This document shows positions 1-11,464 of a stretch of DNA of 64,000 bases, piece after piece. The position numbers were made by a program, and so were the translations under genes. This DNA is from Brachypodium distachyon (taxonomy: Eukaryota; Streptophyta; Magnoliopsida; Poales; Poaceae), in NCBI RefSeq assembly GCF_000005505.3, contig NC_016132.3:6262001-6326000 (forward strand), written 5' to 3'. The first letter of the stretch is position 1. Each line of letters starts with the position of its first letter. The notes beneath the pieces were generated by a model, which was not told the origin of the DNA, ran no database searches, and worked only from the letters and a program-made list of their open reading frames with translations.

Positions 1-345
1 AATTAATAATGCAGGTGAAACTGACGAAGAGTGAGGTTCGTCGATATTTCTTTGGGTCATGTGCTTACATTCCAACATGCTCTCTCCTCTGGGAGTAGAT
101 TAGGCCCTTTTACTCTACCTTTCCGCTACAGCTTCATGATACATTGTTATCATGGTTTTGAACATTATTTGTTTATGCTGGCCTAGGAGGTCATGCAAGT
201 TTGTAAGTACAATTTAAGTTCTGGATGATACGATGTAATAAAGTACTATTGACCTTTGTATCTTGGTATTACATCTTGAACTGTGTGTGCTAGTGAGTCG
301 ATCCAGGAACTAGCACAAGTAAGCACAGAGATCGAACCCTTGGTG
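1..345. other. Unresolved repeat-like flank
   Basis: AT-rich sequence with no reading frame I trust. The gypsy gag-like reading to its right stops matching the expected Gag/protease spacer at about 340, so this stretch is probably a different repeat or a deletion junction. It holds a short inverted pair, TGTGCTAG near 287 and CTAGCACA near 311. I could not assign it to a family. Confidence 0.3.
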
Positions 346-2425
346 AAGGGGGATCGCTTCATTATGATCGGCGACACCACGAGGGGGAGTACCCCTGACC
401 CCAAGGGACGGATCGGGTGATCGTCCGAGTTGAAGGTGATCGGCACGTGCGACCACCTCAACGGCTGCTGCGCCTCCATGCTGGGGAGGAGGGCGCAGAC
501 CTCACGCGTAAGCCGCTTCATGGCAGCGTGAGACATGAGAGCTTACGCTCCCCCGTGAATGCAGGTGATGTCGCGGGGCTCCTGGAAGCCAGGCTCGTCG
601 GCATCATCGCTGCAGTCATACTCGCGCTGCTCGACGCGGGGCTTGTCGCGTCCCCGAGGAGGCCGGTCCTTGCCGCCGCGGGCTTGACCGCGACCCCCCG
701 CGGGTTCTCCCTTGTTGCCGCCGGCTGTGACCCGGCCTGCTCCGCCGCGGGGGTTGTTCGGGCAGTCTCGGGAGAGGTGCCCGATTTCCCTGCAGTTGAA
801 GCAAGCCCCGACATTGCGGCACTCCTCGTGGCGCTGCTCGCGCTTCTCCTTGATGGTCTGGAGAGTGCGGCAATCCTGCACGTCGTGGGTGGCATTGGTG
901 AGGATGGGGCAGCACGCGCCCGATGCTCCCGCCGACGCCGCCTTCTTGGTGGGCCTCTGGGGAGCCCCCGGCTCTGCGGCAAGCACTTGCTTCCCGCCGC
1001 GTTTCCCGGAGCCATTCTTCCCGGAGCCCTCCTGTGGGTTTACCGCCGCTTTGGCGGCAAGCTCGGGCGCCAGGCACCCTTACTCGGCCATTGCGCACTT
1101 GTGCGCGAGAGCGTAGAGGTCCCTTGTGGTCCGGATCCGGTGCGTGTTCAGCTTCTCACGCATCTTCGGGTCACGGACGTTGATGGCGTACGTGTTGATT
1201 ATGGCGGCCGCTTCCATCTCAGGGATGGAGTAGGAGAGGTTGGAGAACCTGTTGGTGAAGTCCCGCAACTTTTCCCCCGGTTTCTGCACTACCGTGTGCA
1301 GTTCCGCCATGGTTCCCGGGCGCTTGTAGCCGCCTTGGAACGTTTTCACGAACTGCTCGCGTGGGTCGGCCCAGGAGGCTATAGACCCAGCGGGCAGGTT
1401 GATCAACCAAGTCCTCGTTGATCCTTTGAGGACCATCGGGAACCAGTTGGCCCTGACCTTTCGTCGGCACCAATGGCATGCATGCCCAACGTGTAGGTCA
1501 GGAGAAAATCCTTGGGGTTCATGGTTCCGTCGTACGTCCCGAGCGTCGGCGCTCAGAACTTGCGGGGCCATGTCACCCGGCGCAGCTCGCGAGTAAACGC
1601 GGCGCAGCCGTCCTCGGTGCCCATGGGAGCATCTTCGTGCTCCTCTGGGCGCTGGCATTCTGCCTCACGCCGGCGCCGGCGCTCCAAGCGCTGGCGGAGG
1701 TCTTCCTGCTGGCGGGCGTTCAGGATGCCTCGTGCGTCACCCCGTGTAACGGTCGGTGACGAGTCCGAGGACCCCACGGGATTCTCGCCTCCTTGCCCTC
1801 CCGACGGGGGAGGGTGTTCTCCGTGCCCCGAGACGCGGGGCGCATCTCCGCGTCCCAGGTTCTGCCCCCGGCCTGAACCGGTCGGGGCGCCCTCACCTTG
1901 CGGCTGCTGGGCGGCGAGGGCGAGGAGCGCGTCCAGCTCCGCACTCCACGCTTCATGCGCCGGCGTGCCTTGCGGTGGCTCGTAGGGCACCATGACATGC
2001 GCGGCTATGATGGCTTCCGCCGGGGTCCGGGCGGGAGGCTGACAATTCTCCGATCGGCTCCCCTCTGCCCTGTCACCCGGTGCCCTCGGATGTGTGGGGC
2101 GAGACTCTGTTGCACGCGACGCGCTATGGTCGTGGCGCGACTGTCGCTGCGTGTCTTTAGCCCGTGAGTGATCTTGCTGGCTGGCGCGGGCGACGTTGTG
2201 GTCGCTCGCGCGGCTGGCTCCTGCGCTAGGCGTCGCAGACCCTGTCAGTTGGTTGTCCGCCGACGGCCGAGGAGGCGGAGGTGGCAGCTGCGACTGTTGC
2301 TGCCGTGGAGGGGACCCCTGGTCCACTTGTGCTTGCGACGCGCGCGCAGCGTCGTGGGATCGAGTGCGCATGGCGAGGGTGTCGCGCAAGTCGACCCGGG
2401 GCTCGTCTGCCTTCTTGGGCGGCAT
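346..2425 (-). pseudogene. Ty3/gypsy gag polyprotein, broken
   Basis: Remnant of a retrotransposon capsid gene read from 2425 downwards. The N-terminal part (2425-1553) is rich in Arg, Gln and Pro. It is followed in another frame (about 1658-1080) by a typical retrotrans_gag capsid region with the W-x-L-x-x-Q-x-F-type core and RDFTNRFSNL. A CCHC zinc knuckle (CFNCREIGHLSRDC) lies near 820-780. Past that, WSHVPITFNSDDHP near 450-410 resembles the spacer before the protease in cereal gypsy elements. The capsid frame ends in a stop after AHKCAMAE at 1080, although Gag-like sequence continues beyond it. The gene therefore carries at least one stop and two frame changes. Protease, reverse transcriptase and integrase are absent, either outside the window or deleted. 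Confidence 0.85.
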
Positions 2426-2520
2426 AGCGAGCTAATCGTTGAAGACGTCATAGACGATGAAGCCGGTGTTGAAGCTGATGACGCCGGCGGTCACCCGAAG
2501 CTTTCTGCACCCCCCCCCCC

Positions 2521-2536
2521 TATCTGGCGCGCCAGA
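2521..2536 (-). other. Gypsy primer-binding site region
   Basis: On the minus strand the sequence just inside the LTR reads TCTGGCGCGCCAGATAGG, starting two bases after the LTR's terminal CA. TGGCGCGCCAGA in this position is typical of primer sites in cereal gypsy elements. It fixes the right end of the internal region and the minus orientation. Confidence 0.6.
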
Positions 2537-3174
2537 TGTCCAAGCACGGGACTCCGGCACCGGGGATGCCGAGCACCCCCTTTTTGGTTTGGTGGAGGGC
2601 AAGGGGATCGCTCCGGCGATCGCCGGCGTGGCGATAGACACGAAAGTTTACCCAGGTTCGGGCCACCCGGAGGTGTAATACCCTACGTCTTACTTTTGAG
2701 TTGTATTTCCTTGTATGGGTTTTACAGTTTGCCGTGGAGCTCCCGGGCTTTGTTGCTTGTCCCTCTAAAGACTTGGCTACTTGGGTGAATGATGTACTGA
2801 GCCGAACGGAACCCAACTGAAGTCGAACCCTTTGACCAGTGGCATCGGTCCTCCTTTTATAGACAAGGGGATACCACAGGTCCCTATGCATGCAGCGTGA
2901 CACGTTTCCGAAACGCGTGTCATAGCCACATGAAATACATCTTTGTTCATCCATGCTGGACGCCATGCAGCGCTGGTCCACTGTACACGGTAGAAAAAAT
3001 GGTTCCTAGGGTAGTCGCCTTAGCCTTGCTAAGCAAGACTAGGCCTGCTGATAAGACTCCTGTCGGTACATTAAATGCACTGCGCCCGCCGTCTTGTCCT
3101 GTCTTCACTATTCTGCGGGCCCCGCCTGCATGCCCGAGCGTGGGTTGCTGGTGTGCCCCTTCCCGGCTAGCACA
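2537..3174 (-). repeat. 5' LTR of the gypsy element
   Basis: About 638 bp between the primer site and the point where Copia coding sequence resumes. On the plus strand it starts TGTCCAAG and ends CTAGCACA, so the ends are TG...CA. A minus-strand TATA box, CTATAAAAGGAGG, lies at about 2850-2862. The right end is inferred from the Copia junction. A shared TGTGCTAG leaves a few bases of uncertainty. The partner LTR is not in the window, so the target duplication could not be checked. Confidence 0.65.
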
Positions 3175-6126
3175 TAGAGACCATTTTCCACATATCCAAC
3201 AAAGGCTACTTTAAGAGTCTTGCTCCAAAAAAAGGTCACACTAGTTGTGCCAAAGAAGGAATAAAAAACCCATATATGCAAGTTGAAGTACCGAAAGTAA
3301 ATTGTATGAAAGGGACTAAACAAGCATGACATTCTCAATGGATGTATCCGGAGAGATGACAACCTTGCCTAGTCCCAATACCCTTGATTGTGAAGAATCT
3401 ACAAATGTAACTTGCTTGGACCTTGATGTACTCATTTTGGCGTCCACAAGCAATTCTTTGCTCCCGGTCATATGATTAATGCATCCACTATCCATGAATA
3501 TCCACCGGAAGCAACCTCCTACAAGTTTAAGCTTTGGTTTTAGATACCCATCTTTCAATGGGTCCTTTAGCGTTAGCAACAAGGGTCTTAGAAACCCAAA
3601 TAGACTAATGAACATATTCATTACAAATTTGGCATACACATGCCCATCATTAGTATGACAAAGAACATATGAGGGATTGTAATCCCTGACACTATTATCA
3701 TATGTGGTCTTGCCACCCTTCTTGTTCTTTGGCTTCTCCTTGGCCGCCTCCCCTTCCTTCACAAAATAAGCATTAGTGTGGGGAGGAGCCTTGGCCTTCT
3801 TCTTGTTGTTGCTCTTCTCATTGGGGTTGTACCCAATACCCTCCAATCCAAAAGATTTTCTATGATCATTCAAAATATCATGGAGGTTCTTCTCCCCTTG
3901 GAAGCAAGTGGCTAGGCCCTTTTCAAGTTGAGCCTTCAACCTAGCATTCTCCTCAATCATAGATTTATGCTTACAACAAGGATTAGTTGAAGCATCTTTA
4001 TCATTAGAAATTAATTCCTTAACAAGAGAATATAGAAGATGATCACAAGACTCTTTGAGAGACTTGTGCTCACTTGTTAAGGACTTGTGATCCTTTCCAA
4101 GTTTGTCAAAGTCCTCAAGGAGGTTTCTATGACCATTTTCAACTTCACATATCCTACCCAAGTATTCATTAGCAAGGGAAATAGCATTATCATAGGAATC
4201 TTTAACTTTAGCAAGTTCCTTAGTAAGTGACTCCTCAATTGCTTCCCTATTTGCTTGTTCTTCCTCAAGAGTTTTAATAAGCTCCGCAATCTCATGAGCG
4301 GCAACGCACTCAAGTCTTAACTTCTCATCCATGAGCTCATCATGTTCTTCAATAATAGCTAGAACTTTACCTAGTTTTTCCAAGAGGTCCTCAAACCTTT
4401 TTTTGGTCTCACCTTCCAAGCTTACCATGAAGATCTCGAACTCATTCATGTTATGCTTAACAACACTACTCTCCTCCACACAATCATAGAGATAAACTCT
4501 TAGGAATGACATGTTTGATGGGAGGAGGGATTACCGAAGAGATCTTAGCCATAAGGCACTTGGGTGAGCGGTTCTTGTTCTCATTGGGAGAGTCGAAGAG
4601 AGATGGAAGTGAAGGAGCAATGGCAATGTTCGCCCTCTCCGTGGACTCTTCATCATCATCATCTTCATCATCCGAAGTATATTCTTCTTGAACAAGAAGC
4701 ATTCTTGGTTGCCTCTTTTTCGTTGGCTTCTTGTGGAAGGAGGGCTTGGTCTTTCCCTTAAGTATAAGGCGACCACCATTCTCCTCCCTCTTCTCATAAA
4801 TAAACTCTGCAACGAAATGGTCATTGTTACCACAATTATAACATTTACGAGATCTTTGACCTTTGGGCATGGAGCTTGAAGCTCTCTTGTTGTTGTAGAA
4901 GTTGTTGGGGTTGAAGGTGTTGGTCTTGACAAACCTCTTGTTCTTCCAAAAACCTTGAGCCGCAAGAGCCATATGATCAGTAAACTCATAGTTGCAATTT
5001 TCTTCCATGATCTCAACCTCTTCTTGTTGGGGTGCTTCACATGGAGTTGAGGTGGGAGTCACGTTGGCTTTCAATGCAAGGTTTGAGTTTTGTGAGAGAA
5101 ATTTGGCGCGAATGATGTTGTCCTCAGAGGTCTTCTTGAGAATATCCATAGTCACAAACTCTCCCATCACTTGACTTGGAGTCAAGCTATACTAGTCCGT
5201 TCTTTGCCTAATCATTGCGGCATGAACCTCTCGGTGTGGGGAGATGGCTTCTACGAATAGACGCTTGAGCCATTCATCATTAATATCACGACTTCCATGG
5301 TCTTTCATCTTGGCTCCAAGAGTGATGACTCTCCTATATAGCTCATCCGGAACCTCTCCATCCTTCATGAAGAAATTTTTGCATTCGTTGATGACCACTT
5401 CAAAGTTTGACTTCTTGACACTCTCATTGTTGTCAAAGTGGTCACCAATGAGCTTCCAAGCATCTCTAGCGGAATCAACACCACGGAAAAAATGTTCTAT
5501 ACTCCAAGGGTAGAGTCTTTAGGAGTATTCCAATGGCATGCTCATTGAGTTGATTGTCCACATACTCTCTTGGTGACAATTTCTTTGGATCATGAACAAA
5601 GTAACCTTCTTCAACAATTTTCCACAACTCTGTTGACGTGCTCTTGGAGTCCTCATGGAATGAAACCAATCGACGTAATTAGTAGATGTTAGCATGGGGG
5701 TTTCACGTTGGTTATACATAAGTGGCAAATTATGGTGGGATAATTATATTGAGGTGGGGGAGCCACCTCACTATACAACCCATAGCCACCCCTACCTTGG
5801 GATTTGGTAGCACTCTCTTCGATAGCCTTAGCCTTGTTACGGGCTTCGGCATCCGAATCTTCCTTAGTCAAATCCACCGCACTTGGTGGCTTGGCATGAA
5901 AGGCTCGGTAGAAGAAGAAAAGGTTTTGTTAGGTATGTGCTCACTAATCTTTTTGTCCACACTATCTAGAATAACTTTTTGCATGCTATCCAAAAGCAAT
6001 TTGATGGATTTAAAAGTTAGTGGAGCATTATCATCTATCACCTCGGTTTCTTGGGGTTTCACGGTGGGTTCCCCATCATCGTCGGCCATACTCTTAAGAG
6101 CGGTAAAACCCTAATTAAGAGACGAG
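3175..6126 (-). pseudogene. SIRE-type Ty1/copia gag-pol 5' part, broken
   Basis: Read from right to left. An N-terminal Gag segment (6089-5868) is followed by UBN2-type Gag pieces (about 5669-5475 and 5398-5192), then a Lys-rich segment (5185-4484) and a long coiled-coil-rich segment (4512-3316). The zinc knuckle at about 4846-4808 reads CYNCGNNDHFVAEF, so the fourth ligand is Phe instead of Cys. The long segment ends in the protease/pre-integrase signature MDSGCINHMTG (about 3496-3464). Frame changes separate most segments, and a stop follows SIENVMLV at 3316. The related frame continues to VGYVENGLYVL and then breaks at the gypsy LTR near 3174. Integrase, reverse transcriptase and RNase H are missing from the window. 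Confidence 0.85.
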
Positions 6127-6138
6127 GCTCTGATACCA
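6127..6138 (-). other. Copia primer-binding site (initiator tRNA-Met)
   Basis: The minus strand reads TGGTATCAGAGC two bases inside the LTR end. This is the classic plant Copia primer site complementary to initiator tRNA-Met, and it fixes the LTR boundary at 6141. Confidence 0.9.
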
Positions 6139-6140
6139 AT

Positions 6141-7417
6141 TGAAAGATCGGTATGGTCGACTAGAGGGGGGGGGTGAATAGGAGACTAACAAATTTTAGC
6201 TTTCCTTTTTCTTTTCTAGAAAGATACAAAAACTTAATCCTAGGATTTACTAGATTCTCTAAAGTGAATGCAACCCTAGGATGAAATGCAATAGCCAAAG
6301 CAACAATAGATAGCAAGAATGTAAAGGGGAAATGATACCACACGTGGAGACGAAGATTTCACCGGAGTTTCACCTATTAGGATCGGTGTACGTCTCCGTT
6401 TGGAGGAGTGCTCTACCACAAAGGTAGAGACGTCACGAAGGCTCACTCTATTCTCCAACTCACCACACCACAAAGGTGGGATGAGCTCTCACAACACCAT
6501 AAAGGTGAGGTGAGTTCCACTAATGGCTTCCTTGAGGGCGAATGCCGAACTCTTACAAACTTGACCGGGGCAAACTTCACAACTCAATTGGAGGCTCCTA
6601 ATCCAAGCCCCGAGCTCCTCACACACCAAGGGAGAGCTCGAGGTGACCGCTTCCGTCTAGGGTTCCCAACAACCCAAGAGAAACAAAATCCACAAAGAAA
6701 ACAAGGGGAATCAACGTTTTGACTTGGTGAAACCCTAGAACAAGATCTTCTCCTCCAATCCTCAAAGAATCAAGAGTTATGAGTGGCTAGGGAGGGAGAT
6801 CTTGTAGATTTAAGCTTGAGGTGTTCTTGAGGTGAGAGGTGGTGTTCTTGGCTGCTTGCTCGGTCAAATAGTTCGTTGGGGACGAAGGGGTATATAAGTG
6901 GGTTCCCAAAAATCGAGCCGTTAGGCACTGCTTGGGGTAGGCCGGATCTTCCGCTGAATAGCCGGAACTTCCGGCTGACCGGAAGTTCCAAATATTCACC
7001 GGAAGTTCTGCATATTCCCCCGGGACTAACAGAGAGCACCCGGAGGTTCGGGCGGAAGTTCACCCGGAACTTCCGCCGCCTGGAAACCTAAGATGCCAGA
7101 ACACACTCTGAAAAATGTTTTCTTCTCACACCTTTTTGGGTAGGCTTTTTAATGGGTGCAATTTGGTGTAGATGTGTACGTGAAATTGATTCACCCGTTA
7201 CCTTCCCTTGTGGATCCCCTCTTAATAGTACGGATGTCCTACAACTCAAATCAACCGAAAAGGCCGCTAAACACCACTACGCTTCCTTCCTTTTTGAGGG
7301 TCCACAATTCATCTTGTGTCGAGTTCTTTATAAACCCTGAAATGCTTAGCACAAGATTAGATAACAAAACACATTGTCATCACCACCAAAACCACTTAGG
7401 AGAGACATGCCCTTTCA
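6141..7417 (-). repeat. 5' LTR of SIRE/Maximus-like Copia
   Basis: 1277 bp, beginning TGAAAGATCGG and ending GCCCTTTCA on the plus strand, so the ends form the inverted pair TGAAAG/CTTTCA. The segment at 6141-6180, with its G-run and GTGAATAGG, is typical of SIRE/Maximus LTRs of Pooideae. Between about 6940 and 7080 there are repeated GGAAGTTCC-type palindromic motifs. The base pairs after 7417 (ATGTG) would be the target duplication, but the other end is outside the window. Confidence 0.85.
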
Positions 7418-7517
7418 ATGTGAAGCAACTATATACCTAAAGTAATCATCACTGTATCTGCCTAGGTATCAAGTATCAAGTAACAAGAACTAACTGCATG
7501 TCATCCTAACAATTCAC

Positions 7518-7745
7518 GAAAGTAAACAGACACACGCACTCTGCAGGATTGTAAATAATCAGCAACATTTAGGCCGTACGGGTACAAGAAAGTAAACACA
7601 CACACGCACTCTGCATAATTATAAAAAATCAACAGCACTTGGGCCGGACGGGTATACATGAAAGTAAACACACACGCACTCTACGGAACCGTAAATAATC
7701 AACATCAGTTATGCTAGACGTGTATAGAAAAGTAAACACACACAC
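7518..7745. repeat. Minisatellite, about 70-bp unit, 3+ copies
   Basis: Four starts of GAAAGTAAAC or a near match at 7518, 7588, 7660 and 7727 (spacings 70, 72 and 67). Each is followed by an ACACACGCACTC-like stretch and an AATCAACA-like stretch. The copies have diverged moderately. Confidence 0.8.
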
Positions 7746-7755
7746 AAACACGCAG

Positions 7756-7950
7756 AGGTGGGCCGGAAAGTAAACCCACCATTGATAATACAGACAGAAA
7801 ATAACAAGAGGTGTGCCAGATGGCAAAGCCCACCATGGCAACAACCGAAAGGAAATAACGAGAGGTGTGCCACATGGCAAAGCCCAACATAGATAAAGTG
7901 AAGAGAAAATAACGAGAGGTGGGCCAAATGACAAAGCCCGTCATGGATAA
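7756..7950. repeat. Minisatellite, 53-54-bp unit, 4 copies
   Basis: AGGTGKGCC starts at 7756, 7809, 7863 and 7917, with regular spacing of 53-54 bp. Units share GGCAAAGCCCACCATGG-like and GAAAATAACGAG-like segments. This repeat directly follows the 70-bp one but has a different unit. Confidence 0.8.
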
Positions 7951-9637
7951 CGGTGCATGAAAAAAAAAGGGGGAGGCAACATGCTCATCGGTAATTTGAA
8001 ACGGTCATCATAGCAACGAGTAGTGTGAAGGATAGCAAAAATGGCAGTGCTCACGTTTGGCTCGAAAATGAGTAGAAGGTCGGTGTAGTCGAACGCGTGG
8101 AGAAGAACAGCGCGGTGACGAAGTTCACGTTGTAGACGACAAAAATGATGGAGTTGATGAAGCGATAGTCGAACGAGAAAGCAGTCGGACAAGGATGTAG
8201 ACGAAGTAGAGGTAGATGAGGTCAGAGTCGGATGAGGATGTAGACGGAGTAGAGGTACACGAGGTTGGAGTCAGAAAACAGCGATGTCGGTGTCATCGGA
8301 GTTGACGTAGAGGAAGAAGATAAAGTCGAGGTGATCGGTGTAGACGACGGTTTGCCTTCCGCAATGTCCATTGGACACACGCCGGCGTTTTGGACTCGGT
8401 GGTGGAAGCGGCTTGGCAAAAGGAGCTCAGGCTTGACGGGAACTTGCCGGCGTGCTGGAAGTGGTTGCGGAAGATGTCAACGATGTGCTCAGCTCTGGGG
8501 ATGAGACGACAAATGGCAATGTCCTTCAGGTGCGCACAGCCATGGGGAACAACATGGAGGCGTTGGTTGGTCAAGAAGAGATGGGAGGCGATGGGAACGC
8601 GAGCGGCATGCGGAGCTCTAACGGTGACATCAATGACGAGAGGTGGAGTAGCAGTGGGGAAAGGTGTATACAAAGCAGTTCCCCTTATTGCCCCCCCCCC
8701 CTCCCGCCCCCCTCCGGACGCAGCCGGCCCGTGCCTGCTCCCCGCGCCGCCCCATTGCTCACCCGCATGCCGCCGCCACCGGCCTGTGGGAAACCAGGAT
8801 CGGAGGAGCTCACTGCCGAAGGCGCCCTCCTCCCTGTCGGAGGTAAGTTTTTCTGCAAAGCAAAAAGTTAAAAATAAAAAGATAAAAGTGAAAAGTTGAA
8901 AAAATAAAAAAAATTGAATTAGAACATTTAAAGAAAATTAAAATTCAACAAGCAGAAAATAAAAGGTTGCCAAAAATAGCAAAAAGAGTAATCCAACAAC
9001 CTATTTAGGGCTGTTAGAATTCGTCCGCCTAGATGCCTTTTGGCGGTCGTCCGCCAGTTAGTCTCTCCCGAGGCTCGGGCTTCTTTTACAGCCGTTCGAC
9101 GAGGCTTCGGCCTTCGGGAGGAAGGGAACGGTGAGAAAGAGAAGCAGTAGACGGCTAGACGCGGGGCGTCTTCATTGCTTCGATGCGAGGCGTGCTGCAG
9201 GGAGCGACGACTTGACTGCCATAGAGAGAGAGAGAGGAGGGGAGAGAGAGAGCAGCGGCTTGGCTGACGCGCGGGGCTAGCGGGGTTGCGCGGGACACGA
9301 GTCCAGCAGCCAGCGAGCGAAGGCAGGCGAGCGCTGGGCTGGGGAGACCGTGAGAGAGGCGCAGGATTGCAGGAGCGCGTGGCGGCGTGGGTCCCCTGGC
9401 GAAGTGGCGCTCGGCCGTTGGAGGAAAGGAGGATAGGGAGAGGGATCCAACTTTATACTTACGTTTTCGATGTTTGTAAAACTTATTTCAAGGTCTAAAC
9501 GAACATGGAATTTGATGAAAATTTCAAAATAGTTTTAAGATGAGAAAATTCACCTTCACTAAAATTTACAAATATTTTGGAGCTGATTTAAAATTCTGGG
9601 AAACAGTTGATACAAAAGTGGTTTAAACTAAAAATGA
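7951..9637. other. No assignable gene; short GAGGATGTAGACG tandem
   Basis: From 8170 to about 8268 a unit of about 44 bp (GTCGGA...GATGTAGACG.AGTAGAGGTA) occurs twice with a weak third copy. Stop-free frames on both strands in 8265-8900 show no recognised domain. 8690-8850 is very GC-rich with a C-run, and 8860-9000 is A-rich. 9020-9450 is GC-rich and begins with CCGCC-rich palindromic pieces. I could not name an element here. Confidence 0.4.
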
Positions 9638-9639
9638 TA

Positions 9640-9752
9640 CTCCCTCTGATCTTAAATTCTCGACTCAAATTTGCCCAAATATGGATGTATCTATTTTTAA
9701 AAAGCGTCTAGATACATGTAATATTTCGACAACAATTTAGGATCGGAGGGAG
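9640..9752. mobile_element. Stowaway MITE (Tc1/mariner-type)
   Basis: 113 bp with inverted ends CTCCCTCTGATC / GATCGGAGGGAG, flanked on both sides by TA (9638-9639 and 9753-9754). Size, ends and TA target site fit grass Stowaway elements. Confidence 0.9.
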
Positions 9753-9754
9753 TA

Positions 9755-11464
9755 GTAAACTAATTCCGATTGACGTGAAATTTTGCGGGCGCTCATCTTA
9801 CATACACATACGAGCTGGTACAAAACAATTCAGGTCAAACGCACAAGGTTGAAAGTGGGTTATTTCACAGAGATTTGATGTTTCAAAAAAAAATCACAGA
9901 GATCTGAAATAGGGTTCCATGATGGTTGTGAAAATTTAACTCGATACAACAATTATTTATGCATGAGATGATGACATGATGCATCATGCTCAACCTTAAT
10001 TGGCCATAATAAAACTTAAGTAATCCAAATTATCCTTAATTAATTTTTGAGTCATTATAGAAACTATATGTTGTGTGTCCCAGCGTCGGCACTATAGGCG
10101 AGTGCGATTCGACACTACCGATCCATGACATAAAGGTTTTGTGAACATTCGTTGTCAGAATAGATCTCAGATCCTTGTCCTGGAAACATCTCTTTGCGAT
10201 GCGAGTAGCCGATGACCGTGGGTGGCGAGTTCACGCCATGTCGGTGGTTGAAGGGGTTAGTGTCTTGGTTCTTTGGCGGGTTGCCAAAGAGGCTCCTCTT
10301 GGAAATGTGTGTGCTGTGTCATGAGGAAAGGTCTATGGGAAATCCTGAGTCTATCGGCAATCCAAAATGTACATCAACCCAAACAATTCTAGATCAGTTA
10401 GGTTGATTTTCTAACAATCTCAAAATATTGTGATATGTATATCGTCCATACTGTATATGTGCAACTACGTTGATTTTCTAGCAATTTACGAAATAGTGTC
10501 GATGGAATAAACAGACGACCACTATAGCGTAGATAGTAAAGATATGGGAAGAAGCACAACCTCACCATACCACCATTGTCGCCCTTCATCAGTTACCCAC
10601 CTCCCTTTTTAGCCGGATCCAATAAACCCTCGTCCCAACAATGAGAACGTCAACCCTATCCGGTGGACCGGATAGAGTTCGGCGGTGTGCTTAGCTCATT
10701 AGTATAGACGATGTGTACAAAAGTACAAAACCTTAGTGGCAAGCGACACATATCAATAAGCTCCGGTTAATACAAAAAGGATATAACTGCACACATGTCA
10801 GCAAGACGAAAAGGAATAGACGAATGAGGTGTGAAAATAAGTGATGTTCTACATATTTCCTAAAAAAAAGTGATGTTCTACACTTTTTATTTAAATTTTA
10901 GTTCCACCAATCGACTGTGCGCATTAGAGCTGGGTCTTTTTTGTGAAGTCTAGACTAATTCGTGCTCGACAGAGTTTGAGCTAAATTTCCAAGTTTGTCA
11001 TACACGTATATTCTGCTGTATCCACAACAATTTCGTCCAGAAAACATGGCAAGAAAAGCAACTGTTCAGGCTTCATTTCCCAGCAGGTAGTTCAACTAAT
11101 TGTTCTTAGCATGCAGTAACCTGAGAAATGAGAAATCTTCATCCATCAGTATTTCCTTCGCATTAACGACCAATAAAACATGGTCAAATAAATGCATGTC
11201 TCATTGGGATTTAGTTTACCTCTCATCCATACTAAGAGCGAGATACAACATATGACATCCGGAGTTAACACAACAACACGTCGCCAAGCGACCCTAGCGC
11301 TATCTATACATAAAGGTGAACTAGCTGAGTAGTGGCAACCTGCAGTCTGCACCAAAGAAGAGATACATGATCAGCAGTCACCACTGTATGGTTAGGTACC
11401 TCGGCTCGGAAGAGCTGCTCGTCGAAAGCCAAGAACAATCAAGCATGCTTACAGAATCTCACAT
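9755..11464. other. Intergenic; 3' flank of glycosyltransferase gene
   Basis: No convincing gene. The right part (about 11000-11464) probably contains the 3' untranslated region of the minus-strand gene that stops at 11465. 10850-10890 has a short duplicated GTGATGTTCTACA segment. Other reading frames here are short and featureless. Confidence 0.4.

Noticed and set aside
417..1421. 334-codon plus-strand open frame
   Set aside because: It is the antisense of the gypsy gag in GC-rich DNA; the minus strand has capsid and zinc-knuckle motifs.
6940..7080. Heat-shock elements in the Copia LTR
   Set aside because: The GAA and TTC blocks are separated by one base, not the two required by the heat-shock consensus.
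7518..7950. Regular repeats suggesting a CRISPR-like array
   Set aside because: Units are diverged tandem copies without unique spacers, in a plant genome.
8390..8899. 169-codon plus-strand frame with overlapping frames on both strands
   Set aside because: No domain; Pro-rich end arises from a C-run and GC-rich DNA.
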